Assembly (NCBI GenBank): GCA_944320235.1
Contig: CALUGQ010000032.1
Coordinates: 1-64,000 of the forward strand
DNA from: an uncultured Prevotella sp.
GTDB taxonomy: Bacteria > Bacteroidota > Bacteroidia > Bacteroidales > Bacteroidaceae
DNA: 64,000 bases
Reading direction: 5' to 3'
Shown piece after piece: positions 35,052 through 44,318 of this stretch. A program made the translations under genes and the position numbers. Below the pieces are notes generated by a model. It saw only the letters and a list, made by a program, of their open reading frames with translations, did no database searches and was not told the origin of the DNA. Each line of letters opens with the position of its first letter. The stretch's first letter is position 1.

Positions 35052-38000
35052 TTATTTTACTTCTTCTATTATTGATTCATAAACATACCATAAGTAACCT
35101 TTTACATTAGCGTGACCCATGGCAGAAAGCAGGTCCATATATTCACGTACTTGCAAATGATGTGCATTGCGTTTTGACCCAAACTTAAAATCAACCACAA
35201 TGATTTGTTTGCCGTCGGTCATTACGCGGTCTGGGCGGCGTTCCCTCAATTTTCCGTTTTTGTCTAGCGACAATATCGTGCATTCATTGAAAACCTTCCA
35301 TTTATCTGAAAACCAATCTTTTACACGCATATCAGACATACATCCAAACAAAAAATCTTTTAAACGTTTGTTTTCGTAAGCATTATTGGAAAGTATGCCA
35401 TCAGTTATAAGTTGTTTGACGGCCTTGTCTATATCATCAAAAGATGATATGCATGAAAAAACTTTGTGCAATATTGCCCCCCGCTTGACATAATTTCCCC
35501 TTTTGCTCCCGTCATCTGGTAGGTTGGTAAATTCCATGCTAGCGTTGCTTTGCCTAAATTCGGTCTTGTTCTTGTAAGTTTCGATGCCAATCCGCTCGAT
35601 TGAAACAGGTGAACAGAATGGATTTACAGAATGCTTGCCTTTTGCATTATCAGCTTTGCATAGTTCACCATACTTAAAAACGATGTCGCAATCTTTGTCT
35701 TCAGGATTGTCCAATTGGGCTGTCGGCAGTGATTTGGCCAATTGCGGCAAGCACTTCTGCAAAATTGCAGAACGCGAATTAGATGCGTCTCTCCTGCCTA
35801 CGACAAACAAGTTTCTGCTTGCCCTTGTGAAGGCGACATACAGCAAATTGAGATTATCCACACAATTCTGGAAATGCTCTTCCATATAGTCTTTTTCATA
35901 AATTGTGCCAAGCAGTGTGCTGCTGCAGTCAACTGGTACCAATGGAAGATTGTTGTAAGGCTCCTTTTCTGGTTTGCACCATATGATGTTACCAGATGTC
36001 TTTTCCAATTGCCAATCGCAGAACGGAACGATGACATTGTCAAACTCAAGTCCTTTGCTTTTATGGATGGATATAAGCCTGATGCCGTCTTGCTTGTCGC
36101 TTTGTATGGTTTTGCTGCATGCGTTTTCATTCCAAAAGTCAATAAAACTATCAATGCTTGATGAAATGTCTTTTGTGAAGTCACTTAGTTGGTCGAAAAA
36201 AGCACAAACGTATGCGCCTTGGTCTGCCAGTTTTTTTAAGTCAAATATATAATATATGTGTTCGGCCAAGTCGTACAGAGGCTCGCGCAGCAACTTGTCC
36301 GTGAATGCGATGTAAGGGTGGGGCAGCAAGCTGTCAATATTGCCCATGCCAACCATTTCATATTCCGTACACTGGCTGCCGAGTATGGCCCGTTGATATG
36401 CTGTAGCCAAGAATGCTTTTGACACGGCATCGTCTGGGTGCGTCAACAAATGCAAAGCATTGACAATCATGTTGACTGCCAAAGATGCGTCAAGCCTGAA
36501 TGCCTCATCTGACACAATTCTCACACCAGGCTTGCATTCTGAAAAATAATTTGCTATTAGCGGTATATATTTATTTGAGCGCACTAATATTGCTATTTCA
36601 TTTTGGCTGATACCGTGAGTCGTCAGGTATTCAACTTTGTCGGCAATCGCAACGAGAGTACGGTTCTCATAGTTTGCTTTGGACAACAGTTCTATGCTTA
36701 CGCTTCCAGAATTTGGTCTTCCATCAGGAACTCGTTGCCTCACGTCGGCATAAGCTGATGCAAGTTGGTCGGCACCATAAAGGTCACTTTTTGTGAGTTC
36801 ATCACATTCTTGTTTAGCTGCACAGGCAAAAAAGGCATTGTTAAATTCAATGATATTACGCTGTGAGCGATAATTCATGCCAAGATTTCTTGTTTCGACC
36901 TGGTCTTGTGGGCGTGGAAATTGTTTTTCAATCTCATTTAGCATTCTCCAGTCACTGTCACGCCATCTGTATATGCTCTGTTTGACATCACCGACTATGA
37001 AGTTTCTTGACCCCTCACTACTCATGCAATCGGCCATCAACACCTTGAAGTTTTTCCACTGTATGCTGCTTGTATCCTGAAATTCATCAATCATTATATG
37101 CTTTAGCCTGGCACCGATTTTCTCATATATAAAAGGAGAGTCACTATCGCTTATAAGCGATTTAAGCAGGTATTGTGTATCGCATAGCAAGAATTGGTTT
37201 GCCTCTTCGTTCAGTTCGCGCACCTTTTGCTCTATGCGATTGAGCAATCTAAGCTGGTTAAGGTGGCGCAAGGTTTTCTCAGCAGACTTGCGCCTGTTCC
37301 ATTGAGTAACAGTTTCTTTAAGTAAGTCCATGAGCTGGTCGGCGGCAAGAACACGAATCCGGTCACGTTTTGGATGTGTCTTGCTTACCCATGCGTCAGC
37401 CTGTTCGAGACATTCGTTTACTCGTTTGCCAAGAGGTTTGTTGTCGAAGATGCCATTACAGAGTTTTATGAAAAAACCGCTTACGCCATTCGCTTTGTTG
37501 CTTATGTCATCAACAGACAAGCCATTTGCTGACAGAATGCTGAAATACTTGTCTGCATAATTGTGCATAAGTTTCGTGGCTGCTTCTTTTTCGCCGTACA
37601 ACATAGAGCGATAATTATCAAAAAACGAGTTGTCCTCAATCACAGCCGCCAAAGTTCCTTGTGCCTCTTTGTAAAAATCACGGAAAATGTTTCTTCCGAA
37701 CAATTTGATGGAACCTATAACATTCCAGCTCTTGTCTTCATCAATATTATCCTTGATATAACTCATAATCCAACTCAGCAGTTCGTCGTTGGCGCTAAGT
37801 TCATCAATGAGCACATCGACTGCACGCGTTTCTACTTGTTCGTCATTAAGCTCAACACGCAAATTGGCGGTCAAGTCAAGTTCGCGGGCAAGGTTGCGCA
37901 AAACTCTTTGGAAAAATGAGTCAATTGTTTCAATCCTAAAAGCATCATAATTATGTAGCAATAGCTGCAAAGCCATACCCGCCCTCCTGCTTGCAAAATC

Positions 38001-38252
38001 GGGAGAGACACCCAAATCCGAGCAAATAGCTTTCATGTATGCTTTAGAGTCGTCAAGACACTTCCATATCCCATACAACTGGCTTAATATCCTGGTTTTC
38101 ATCTCCTCTGTTGCCTTGTTGGTAAACGTGACGCCTAGTATTGCATTGTAATCCAAAGGATTGGCAATAAGCAGTTTAATGTATTCAATGGTAAGCGTAA
38201 AAGTCTTGCCACTGCCAGCGCTAGCTTTATATACTATGAGTGATTTATCCAT
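35052..38252 (-). CDS. AddA-type UvrD-like helicase-nuclease subunit
   Basis: A 1066-aa SF1A helicase with a C-terminal nuclease. Helicase motif I is KASAGSGKTFTLT at about 9-21, motif II IMIDEFQDTSSIQW, and motif V RLISIHKSKGLEFDNVIVPF; motif VI lies in NLLYVAFTRASRNLFV. The PD-(D/E)XK nuclease is at the end (RRPDRVMTDGKQIIVVDFKFG). The frame stays open 53 codons upstream, but ATG 38252 places motif I where the family has it. No clear TAnnTTTG promoter was found before it. The addB gene follows after 5 bases. Confidence 0.9.
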   Translation of the reverse strand: MDKSLIVYKASAGSGKTFTLTIEYIKLLIANPLDYNAILGVTFTNKATEEMKTRILSQLYGIWKCLDDSKAYMKAICSDLGVSPDFASRRAGMALQLLLHNYDAFRIETIDSFFQRVLRNLARELDLTANLRVELNDEQVETRAVDVLIDELSANDELLSWIMSYIKDNIDEDKSWNVIGSIKLFGRNIFRDFYKEAQGTLAAVIEDNSFFDNYRSMLYGEKEAATKLMHNYADKYFSILSANGLSVDDISNKANGVSGFFIKLCNGIFDNKPLGKRVNECLEQADAWVSKTHPKRDRIRVLAADQLMDLLKETVTQWNRRKSAEKTLRHLNQLRLLNRIEQKVRELNEEANQFLLCDTQYLLKSLISDSDSPFIYEKIGARLKHIMIDEFQDTSSIQWKNFKVLMADCMSSEGSRNFIVGDVKQSIYRWRDSDWRMLNEIEKQFPRPQDQVETRNLGMNYRSQRNIIEFNNAFFACAAKQECDELTKSDLYGADQLASAYADVRQRVPDGRPNSGSVSIELLSKANYENRTLVAIADKVEYLTTHGISQNEIAILVRSNKYIPLIANYFSECKPGVRIVSDEAFRLDASLAVNMIVNALHLLTHPDDAVSKAFLATAYQRAILGSQCTEYEMVGMGNIDSLLPHPYIAFTDKLLREPLYDLAEHIYYIFDLKKLADQGAYVCAFFDQLSDFTKDISSSIDSFIDFWNENACSKTIQSDKQDGIRLISIHKSKGLEFDNVIVPFCDWQLEKTSGNIIWCKPEKEPYNNLPLVPVDCSSTLLGTIYEKDYMEEHFQNCVDNLNLLYVAFTRASRNLFVVGRRDASNSRSAILQKCLPQLAKSLPTAQLDNPEDKDCDIVFKYGELCKADNAKGKHSVNPFCSPVSIERIGIETYKNKTEFRQSNASMEFTNLPDDGSKRGNYVKRGAILHKVFSCISSFDDIDKAVKQLITDGILSNNAYENKRLKDFLFGCMSDMRVKDWFSDKWKVFNECTILSLDKNGKLRERRPDRVMTDGKQIIVVDFKFGSKRNAHHLQVREYMDLLSAMGHANVKGYLWYVYESIIEEVK

Positions 38253-38575
38253 AAAATGTGAATTAAGCGTTTGCCGTTGATATGCAGAGTTCGTCGTTAC
38301 TGTGAGTTTAGTTGTTTTTTCGTACATTCGGGCTACATAAGAGCGTGGCTCAACCTTCGTGGAATGGAGGACAGGCTGCTTTGCCATGCGAAAGCGACCA
38401 TATTGCGGCATCGAACGGGTTGATTTTGCGGCGCAAAAGGGCAGCTTTTGTAAGTAACTGTGCTACAAGGTTTTGGAATCACAAGGCTTTGTGAAAATAA
38501 AAATTTACATATATGCATATTCATTATCGTAGCCATAACTTTATATGTTTATGTGTGGAGCAGAAGAACCGTTAG
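38253..38575. other. Intergenic region between DUF5686 and the AddA-type gene
   Basis: Apart from the non-conserved upstream extension of the AddA frame (to 38411), I see no gene, repeat or consensus promoter. Confidence 0.5.
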
Positions 38576-40600
38576 TTACCATCTGCTAAATAATTCAAAT
38601 GAAAACTTACTTCCAATTTCATGGAACTTCCCATTTAGGAAACTGCCAAACAGTCCAACGGAAAAGTATCTGTTAGTAAGGCCATATCCGATTTCGGTAT
38701 ATGGCCGTGTATGCTCAATTTGCAGGAAGTTGACATATACTCGCTCTGTCTCAATATACCTGCCAACCAGCGGAATCCAGGTCAACAGCAACAGTGGGGA
38801 ACTGTATGATGCATTGGCACGGAAATAATAATTGGAAGCATTGTACCATGCACTGTTCAACAATTGGAAATCACCCGTCCAATCGTCGTCCCATCCGCCT
38901 GGGATATAGTTCTCATGAAAATTTGCGAAATCTACGAAATAGTCTGAAGACTTATTTGTATAGAATCCTCCGCCTGCACGTAAGCTATATTGGCGCAAGC
39001 AGAGGAGGGATTTCTTGAATGATGCATCAAATTCCCAGCGTTCATACTTGATGTTTGATTTAAATATGCCAGTAAGTCCACGCTCATAATTTGCAGTAAA
39101 TGTTGGTCCATCAATATACGGACGGAATGTCACTTTCACTTCAGGGGCAAAACTGCTGTATTCTGATGGTTTGCCTAGCTGTTCCATCTCGGTTTTATTG
39201 ACTGCCGTTCGCCGGTGATACACAATTCCCATAGTCACCTCAAAATACTTTGATAGCTTCATGTTTGCATTCAACCTTATAAGTTCGTCATCAAAGTAGT
39301 CGAGATTCAAATCGGAAAAGTCGATTGTGTCTCTGTTCTCTGTTTTTATTATGTCAAGCACGCTTGAGTTTGTTATGCGGTTCCCGTTTGCCCACTCAAG
39401 CTCAATCCAGCCATTATGCTTAGAGTCAAAAGTATAGCGGAGTGGGGTGTTGAAGAAAAACTTCTTTATCTTGAAGTTGTAGCCCAGTCGCGGGGTAAAT
39501 GTCATGTAGCGTTCTGGGGTAAAACTATACCGAGCGCCAATGTTCATTTTATATGCAAGGCCACGGCTATGGCTATAGCTCATATACAGTGGGTTGAATA
39601 ACGGAGAAAGTGACACGGAGACATTTTTGTTCCCCGCGTCCTGTCCACTGAGGATATAATCATCAACAATGTCCCATGCCTTTTTCAAGGCCTTGTTGCT
39701 TCGTCTTGTTCGAGTAGTTCGCGAAGTGTCTACCGTGCCATTGCCTTCAAAGTGTTCTCTGTATATGGATTTTTCAATGCTCTTCAGCGAGTCAGGCCTG
39801 ATTTTCTCTAAAAACTTTTCATCCTGGAGTGTTGGTGGTTCTCGCATTGGTATCTTACAGCCGAAATCAGCATAAAACCCAACTCGGATTTCGTTGCCCA
39901 TAAACCTGAACGTTGCTTTTGATTCACATTTCAAAGGTAATAGGGCGTATGGAGTGTCACCGCTCCCCATATAGGCATTAACCTCGAATGTAACCATATC
40001 ATATTCTCCGGTGAAGCGTGTATGGATTATCCTTCCTGTAAGTCTCTCAACTACGGCAAAGCCATCTATGAGTTGTGTGTTATTGAGTTTTGGGTGGAAC
40101 GTAATACAGGTTCTGTCCTTGTCAATTGCACTGATTCTGTATTTATAAAAAAATCTGTTGCTGCGGTTAAAAGGAGATAACATATATTCTCCAAAAAGCG
40201 AAATGCCATAAAGATTTGGAATAATGAACCGCATCATCACGTTCATAGCCTTGCGGTTATGTGGTATTGTGCTTTTGAGTGTGGTTTGCTCAATGTCATA
40301 GTCGTCTATGCTCCTGAACGTGATTCTGCCAATGTTTTCGCCAATGTAATTACGTTTCCCTTTAGCTATTGAATACATTGAAGGTACAAAAAACAAGGTC
40401 GGGTTACGTCTCATTGTCCTAAAAGAATATTTTAGATAGAAATCATCCGTGTAGCCATTGATGTTTGGCGCAAGATTCCTCCTGTATGAAAACATACGAT
40501 CCATGACCAGAGAGTCTGCTGTGACTCCTGCATAAACAAAACTGGGCATATTTAGAAATATGCCCAGCATTGTAGCTAATATCAATGGCCAATATTTCAC
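38576..40600 (-). CDS. DUF5686 outer-membrane family protein
   Basis: A 674-aa exported protein with a signal peptide (about 1-24, ending VYA). The C-terminal two-thirds are rich in alternating aromatic beta-strands and the protein ends in aromatic residues (FELFSRW), as outer-membrane barrels do. The pattern fits DUF5686 (SLSPLFNPLYMSYSHSRG, RYMTFTPRLGYNFKIKKFFF, YSSPLLLLTWIPLVGRYIETERVY). Many DUF5686 proteins carry an N-terminal carboxypeptidase-regulatory-like domain; this one appears to lack it. Function unknown. It follows rpoD by 55 bases. Confidence 0.82.
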   Translation of the reverse strand: MKYWPLILATMLGIFLNMPSFVYAGVTADSLVMDRMFSYRRNLAPNINGYTDDFYLKYSFRTMRRNPTLFFVPSMYSIAKGKRNYIGENIGRITFRSIDDYDIEQTTLKSTIPHNRKAMNVMMRFIIPNLYGISLFGEYMLSPFNRSNRFFYKYRISAIDKDRTCITFHPKLNNTQLIDGFAVVERLTGRIIHTRFTGEYDMVTFEVNAYMGSGDTPYALLPLKCESKATFRFMGNEIRVGFYADFGCKIPMREPPTLQDEKFLEKIRPDSLKSIEKSIYREHFEGNGTVDTSRTTRTRRSNKALKKAWDIVDDYILSGQDAGNKNVSVSLSPLFNPLYMSYSHSRGLAYKMNIGARYSFTPERYMTFTPRLGYNFKIKKFFFNTPLRYTFDSKHNGWIELEWANGNRITNSSVLDIIKTENRDTIDFSDLNLDYFDDELIRLNANMKLSKYFEVTMGIVYHRRTAVNKTEMEQLGKPSEYSSFAPEVKVTFRPYIDGPTFTANYERGLTGIFKSNIKYERWEFDASFKKSLLCLRQYSLRAGGGFYTNKSSDYFVDFANFHENYIPGGWDDDWTGDFQLLNSAWYNASNYYFRANASYSSPLLLLTWIPLVGRYIETERVYVNFLQIEHTRPYTEIGYGLTNRYFSVGLFGSFLNGKFHEIGSKFSFELFSRW

Positions 40601-40655
40601 GACCTCAAAAATAGCAATAAAAATTGAAGCCGCAAAATATTATTAGTTATTTATT

Positions 40656-41528
40656 TCAGCCTAAATACTTCATCAGAATTTTTGCATTGCCACTATCACG
40701 CAATTTGGCAATGCTCTTTTCACGTATCTGGCGTACGCGTTCACGCGTCAAGCCCAACTGGTCGCCAATTTCTTCCAAGCCTTTCTCATGGCATCCTATG
40801 CCAAAGCACTCTCTTATAATTGTGATTTCACGATCTTTTAGGACCTTGTTCAAAACTGAATTAAGTTCTTGCGCCATTGATTCATGGTCAACATGGCGAT
40901 CTGTGCGGCTATCATCACCACTGGCCATGACATCGAGCATACAATTGTCCTCACCATCTTGGAAAGGAGCATCAATAGACACATGATGGCCATCAGCCAT
41001 CAAACTTTGGCCAATTTTGTCTTCATCAAGGTTTGTTGCCTCACTGAGTTCAGAAACAGATGGATGCCGCTGGTTTTCTTGCTCGAACTTGTTGATTTCA
41101 TGGTTAATTTTGTTGAGCGAACCAACTTGATTTAGCGGCAAGCGCACAATGCGGCTTTGCTCTGCAATGGCCTGCAGAATGCTCTGCCTAATCCACCACA
41201 CAGCATAGGAAATGAACTTGAAGCCACGTGTCTCATCAAATTTTTGGGCGGCCTTAATTAAACCTATGTTTCCTTCATCAATCAAGTCCGTAAGTGTAAG
41301 TCCTTGATGCTGATATTGTTTGGCAACAGATACTACGAAACGAAGATTGGCAGTAACAAGCTTGTCTTTGGCACGTTCACCTTCAATGCCGCCCTTGCGA
41401 ATTTTTTGGGCAAGCTCGATTTCCTCGTCAATTGAAATTAATGGTGCACGCCCTATTTCCACCAAGTACTTGTCCAATGCCTCACTTGAACGATTTGTAA
41501 TGCTTTTCTGAATTTTTAATTGCCTCAT
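40656..41528 (-). CDS. rpoD: RNA polymerase primary sigma factor (RpoD/SigA)
   Basis: A 290-aa sigma-70 of the short Bacteroidetes type. Region 1.2 (ALDKYLVEIGRAPLISIDEE), region 2 with YAVWWIRQSILQAIAEQSR for -10 recognition, region 3 (LNKINHEINKFE) and region 4 with LGLTRERVRQIREKSIAKLR for the upstream element are all present. There is no region 1.1. It should direct transcription from the TTTG/TAnnTTTG promoters listed in this window. Confidence 0.97.
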   Translation of the reverse strand: MRQLKIQKSITNRSSEALDKYLVEIGRAPLISIDEEIELAQKIRKGGIEGERAKDKLVTANLRFVVSVAKQYQHQGLTLTDLIDEGNIGLIKAAQKFDETRGFKFISYAVWWIRQSILQAIAEQSRIVRLPLNQVGSLNKINHEINKFEQENQRHPSVSELSEATNLDEDKIGQSLMADGHHVSIDAPFQDGEDNCMLDVMASGDDSRTDRHVDHESMAQELNSVLNKVLKDREITIIRECFGIGCHEKGLEEIGDQLGLTRERVRQIREKSIAKLRDSGNAKILMKYLG

Positions 41529-41606
41529 ATTTGTTAATCAATGCCTAAAATATTTCGTAAGTGCTTGATAATCAAAAATATATCCAATATTTGCTTAAAA
41601 GCGGTG

Positions 41607-41614
41607 CAAAATTA
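41607..41614 (-). promoter_or_regulatory. -7 element of rpoD
   Basis: TAATTTTG followed by C on the minus strand lies 78 bases before ATG 41528, giving a leader of about 70 nt. Confidence 0.55.
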
Positions 41615-41698
41615 CAAAAAAAACAAGTAGGTTGTATCTTTTATCCCACGCATTTTGGCGTTAAAAAAGATTAATGAAGTTTTTTTGCGACTATACAA

Positions 41699-41730
41699 TT
41701 TGTGTATATAGCTCGAAATTATTATTTTTG
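41699..41730 (+). promoter_or_regulatory. Promoter of the unknown secreted protein
   Basis: TTTG at 41699-41702, a 20-base spacer and TATTTTTG at 41723-41730 lie 13 bases before ATG 41744. They fall inside the longer open frame, which excludes the earlier start. Confidence 0.75.
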
Positions 41731-41743
41731 CAGAAAAATTATT

Positions 41744-42385
41744 ATGAAGAAAATTTGCCATACAATATTCTTGATAATGATGTTGGTGAATGCTTCTGCG
41801 TTGCATGCGCAAACCATCCCCAACACGGCAACAAGAACAACTGTCTTTGAGAAGTTTGTTCCCGCAATAATAACATTGTCTAATGGCAAGACTTTAAAAC
41901 AGAAAAGCGCAAACATTTTCCTTAAAAACAGCTCCCTTGTATATAAGCATGGTATGTTAAATATGGAAGCCGATATTGAGCAGATAAAGTCTGTTCAGTT
42001 TGCAAATTCGCTATATGTAAGGGTTGACACTTGCCTTGCACTTGTTATAGACTCAATAGGTAATAAGAGATTGCTATGTGCTTCTTTCATCGATGAGAAT
42101 GCATATCGCAATCAATTACTGAACGAAAGGCAGATTACCAATTTTGAACTTGGAGAGCACGTTAATGTTACATCAACAGACATTTCTTCAGACGAGTCCA
42201 AAGAGTACCCATTAAATAATGTATTCTTTTTTGATATAAATGGCAAAGTTGTCAAAGTGCATGAAAGAAACATTAAACGATTAACAATCAACAAGAATCG
42301 TAGGCTTTATAAAATTACCATTCAGTCTGCTGGCTTTAGCTGGGACAATCCAGAATCCCTTATGAAACTGCTTGATTTACTTTGA
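41744..42385 (+). CDS. Secreted protein of unknown function
   Basis: A 213-aa protein that I do not recognise. It has a clean signal peptide (MKKICHTIFLIMMLVNASALHAQ) with cleavage expected after HA-Q. The mature part is mostly beta-strand-like and repeats short charged stretches (ITLSNGKTLKQKSANIFLKNSSLVYK, IKRLTINKNRRLYKI). It has no catalytic motif, no Cys cluster and no membrane span. It is transcribed divergently from rpoD and has its own promoter. A periplasmic or outer-membrane-associated role is likely from the signal peptide only. Confidence 0.7.
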   Translation: MKKICHTIFLIMMLVNASALHAQTIPNTATRTTVFEKFVPAIITLSNGKTLKQKSANIFLKNSSLVYKHGMLNMEADIEQIKSVQFANSLYVRVDTCLALVIDSIGNKRLLCASFIDENAYRNQLLNERQITNFELGEHVNVTSTDISSDESKEYPLNNVFFFDINGKVVKVHERNIKRLTINKNRRLYKITIQSAGFSWDNPESLMKLLDLL

Positions 42386-42475
42386 CAAGCATTTACATGG
42401 TTATTTCAAAGGATTGTAATTATTGTCAATTCTTTATTTATCATAATGCCCATTATCTGACATTAACTTATACAG
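42386..42475. other. Start of a 630-bp gene-poor stretch
   Basis: The space from 42386 to 43018 holds only the decayed replication-protein frame at 42476-42865 and the promoter of the ATPase gene. These first 90 bases show nothing. Confidence 0.5.
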
Positions 42476-42865
42476 ATGATTTTTTGCCTTTGTGTCGTGA
42501 TTTTTCGCCATGCACTACATTGGTATTTTGTCGATTGCTCCAGCCGTGATTGCGTCGGTAATCTTGCGATTAGTGGTTCCATTATGGCTTTTTCTCCTTT
42601 AGGTGATTTTGACGAGGAACATTTTAAAGAGTTTAAGAAAACAATACTGTAATTTTGCACTTGCTTATGGAATCCGCCCAACCGAACTGGCGTTGAATAT
42701 GTTCTTGTATGCTGGCCCTATGGTCGTATCGATTGCCAATTCGCCAAAGGTGGAGCCGATGGCTATGTGTCGAAATATATTAACGGCACTAGTCGCCTTT
42801 CTGCAATTCAACGACTTTCGTCCTTTAAACCGTTTTCCCAGCTAAAGCCCATTATCCTAATATGA
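42476..42865 (+). pseudogene. Decayed microvirus (Alpavirinae-like) replication-initiator remnant
   Basis: One frame runs from ATG 42476 to TGA 42863-42865, interrupted by a single TAA at 42650-42652. The second part contains WPYGRIDCQFAKGGADGYVS followed by KYINGTSRL and a KPFSQ segment. This matches from memory the C-terminal pattern of replication proteins of microvirus proviruses in Bacteroidetes (W-P-x-G-R-x-D, then a YV-x-x-YIN helix, then RPFS). The stretch before the stop (DFDEEHFKEFKKTIL) could be the helix before the lost His-containing motif. No capsid or pilot genes remain. The family call needs a database search. Confidence 0.55.
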
Positions 42866-42946
42866 TTCATAATTTTATTGCTTTTACACCTATAACTAAC
42901 TCTATCGTACTCCACCAAGATTTTTTATGCAAATTGTAACTTTTAC

Positions 42947-42978
42947 TTTGCAAATAAGAAAATTAATTATTATCTTTG
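42947..42978 (+). promoter_or_regulatory. Promoter of the DUF4143-type ATPase
   Basis: TTTG at 42947-42950, a 20-base spacer and TATCTTTG at 42971-42978 match the full consensus, 40 bases before the ATG. Confidence 0.75.
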
Positions 42979-43018
42979 CAGATGAGTTGAGTAAACAGAC
43001 GAAATTCGGACGATAAAA

Positions 43019-44206
43019 ATGGAAGCTTTCTTTAGGACTCATACTTATTTAGTCGAACATACTCATGCACCAGTTAGAAGAATGCTGATGGATGAGATAA
43101 ATTGGAATGACCGTATGATAGGTATAAAGGGAACTAGAGGAATTGGCAAAACGACATTCCTTTTACAATATGCCAAAGAACATTTCGACTCGCATGATAG
43201 ACGGTGTTTGTATGTCAATATGAATAATTTCTATTTTCAAGGGCATGGAATAGCTGATTTTGCGGGCGAATTTTATAATAATGGTGGCCGGGTTTTGCTA
43301 ATTGACCAGGTCTTTAAAGAACCCAATTGGAGCAAGCAACTTCGCGATTGTTATGATAAATACCCATTACTTAAGATTGTTTTTACTGGGTCTAGTGTAA
43401 TGAGATTAAAAGATGAAAATCCGGAACTTAGTGGCATCGTAAAAAGTTACAACCTCAGAGGTTTTTCTTTCAGAGAGTTTCTGAACCTTATGTCGGGAAA
43501 TTCTTTCCGTCCATATACTTTAAATGAAATATTAGAAAACCATGCACAAATTATAAAGCAAATTTTGCCAAAGGTTTCTCCAAACAAATATTTCGCAGAA
43601 TATATACACCACGGATTTTATCCTTTTTTCCAGGAACACCGGAATTATTCAGAAAATCTGCTAAAAACAATGAACATGGTTACGGAAGTAGACATATTGC
43701 TCATAAAGCAGATTGAACTGAAATACCTTACAAAGATAAAAAAACTATTCTACCTTTTGGCAGTTGACGGCTCGAAAGCCCCCAATATAAGCCAGTTGGC
43801 TCATGAAATATCAACAAGCAGGGCAACTGTGATGAATTACATCAAGTATTTGGCTGATGCAAGACTTATAAACATGATTTATCCTTACGGTCAGCATTTT
43901 CCCAAAAAACCAACGAAAATTATGATGCATAATTCAAACTTGATGTTTGCAATATATCCGATAAAGGTTGAAAAACAAGATGTCATGGAGACATTTTTCG
44001 TCAATTCATTATGGAAAGACCATAAATTAACTCAAAGTTCTAAAGACAACCATTACCTGATTGACGGAAAGTTTAAGTTCAGAATATGTAATGCTGATGA
44101 TTTTGGACGCCTTAAAACATCCCCTGATACGATTTATGCAAAATATAACACAGAAATTGGGGTTGGAAACGAAATTCCATTATGGCTGTTCGGTTTCTTA
44201 TGTTGA
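43019..44206 (+). CDS. AAA/DUF4143-type ATP-binding protein with altered Walker B
   Basis: A 395-aa member of the widespread AAA_14/DUF4143 ATPases. Walker A is GTRGIGKTT (38-46). The Walker B strand reads VLLIDQV (92-98), with Gln at 97 where relatives have the catalytic Glu (codon CAG, 43307-43309). Sensor-like VFTGSS follows near 127. The middle contains a winged-helix-like segment (ISQLAHEISTSRATVMNYIKYL) and the DUF4143 end IPLWLFGFL is intact. The physiological role of this family is unknown, though toxin-antitoxin-like or DNA-linked roles have been suggested. It stands alone. Confidence 0.85.
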   Translation: MEAFFRTHTYLVEHTHAPVRRMLMDEINWNDRMIGIKGTRGIGKTTFLLQYAKEHFDSHDRRCLYVNMNNFYFQGHGIADFAGEFYNNGGRVLLIDQVFKEPNWSKQLRDCYDKYPLLKIVFTGSSVMRLKDENPELSGIVKSYNLRGFSFREFLNLMSGNSFRPYTLNEILENHAQIIKQILPKVSPNKYFAEYIHHGFYPFFQEHRNYSENLLKTMNMVTEVDILLIKQIELKYLTKIKKLFYLLAVDGSKAPNISQLAHEISTSRATVMNYIKYLADARLINMIYPYGQHFPKKPTKIMMHNSNLMFAIYPIKVEKQDVMETFFVNSLWKDHKLTQSSKDNHYLIDGKFKFRICNADDFGRLKTSPDTIYAKYNTEIGVGNEIPLWLFGFLC

Positions 44207-44318
44207 CAAGATGTTGGGAATTGGCATCAGGTTAATATCTGATGAAAGTATCAAAATAAAGAGCAAATAAAAATTACAGACACTTTTGTTTATTCATTAA
44301 TATTTTATCTATTAAAAA

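Noticed and set aside
36000-36430. Various open frames opposite the helicase gene
   Set aside because: Antisense shadows of the AddA-type helicase without ribosome sites or family features.
38253-38411. N-terminal extension of the AddA-type frame by 53 codons
   Set aside because: The extension has no family similarity and the usual N-terminus begins at ATG 38252.
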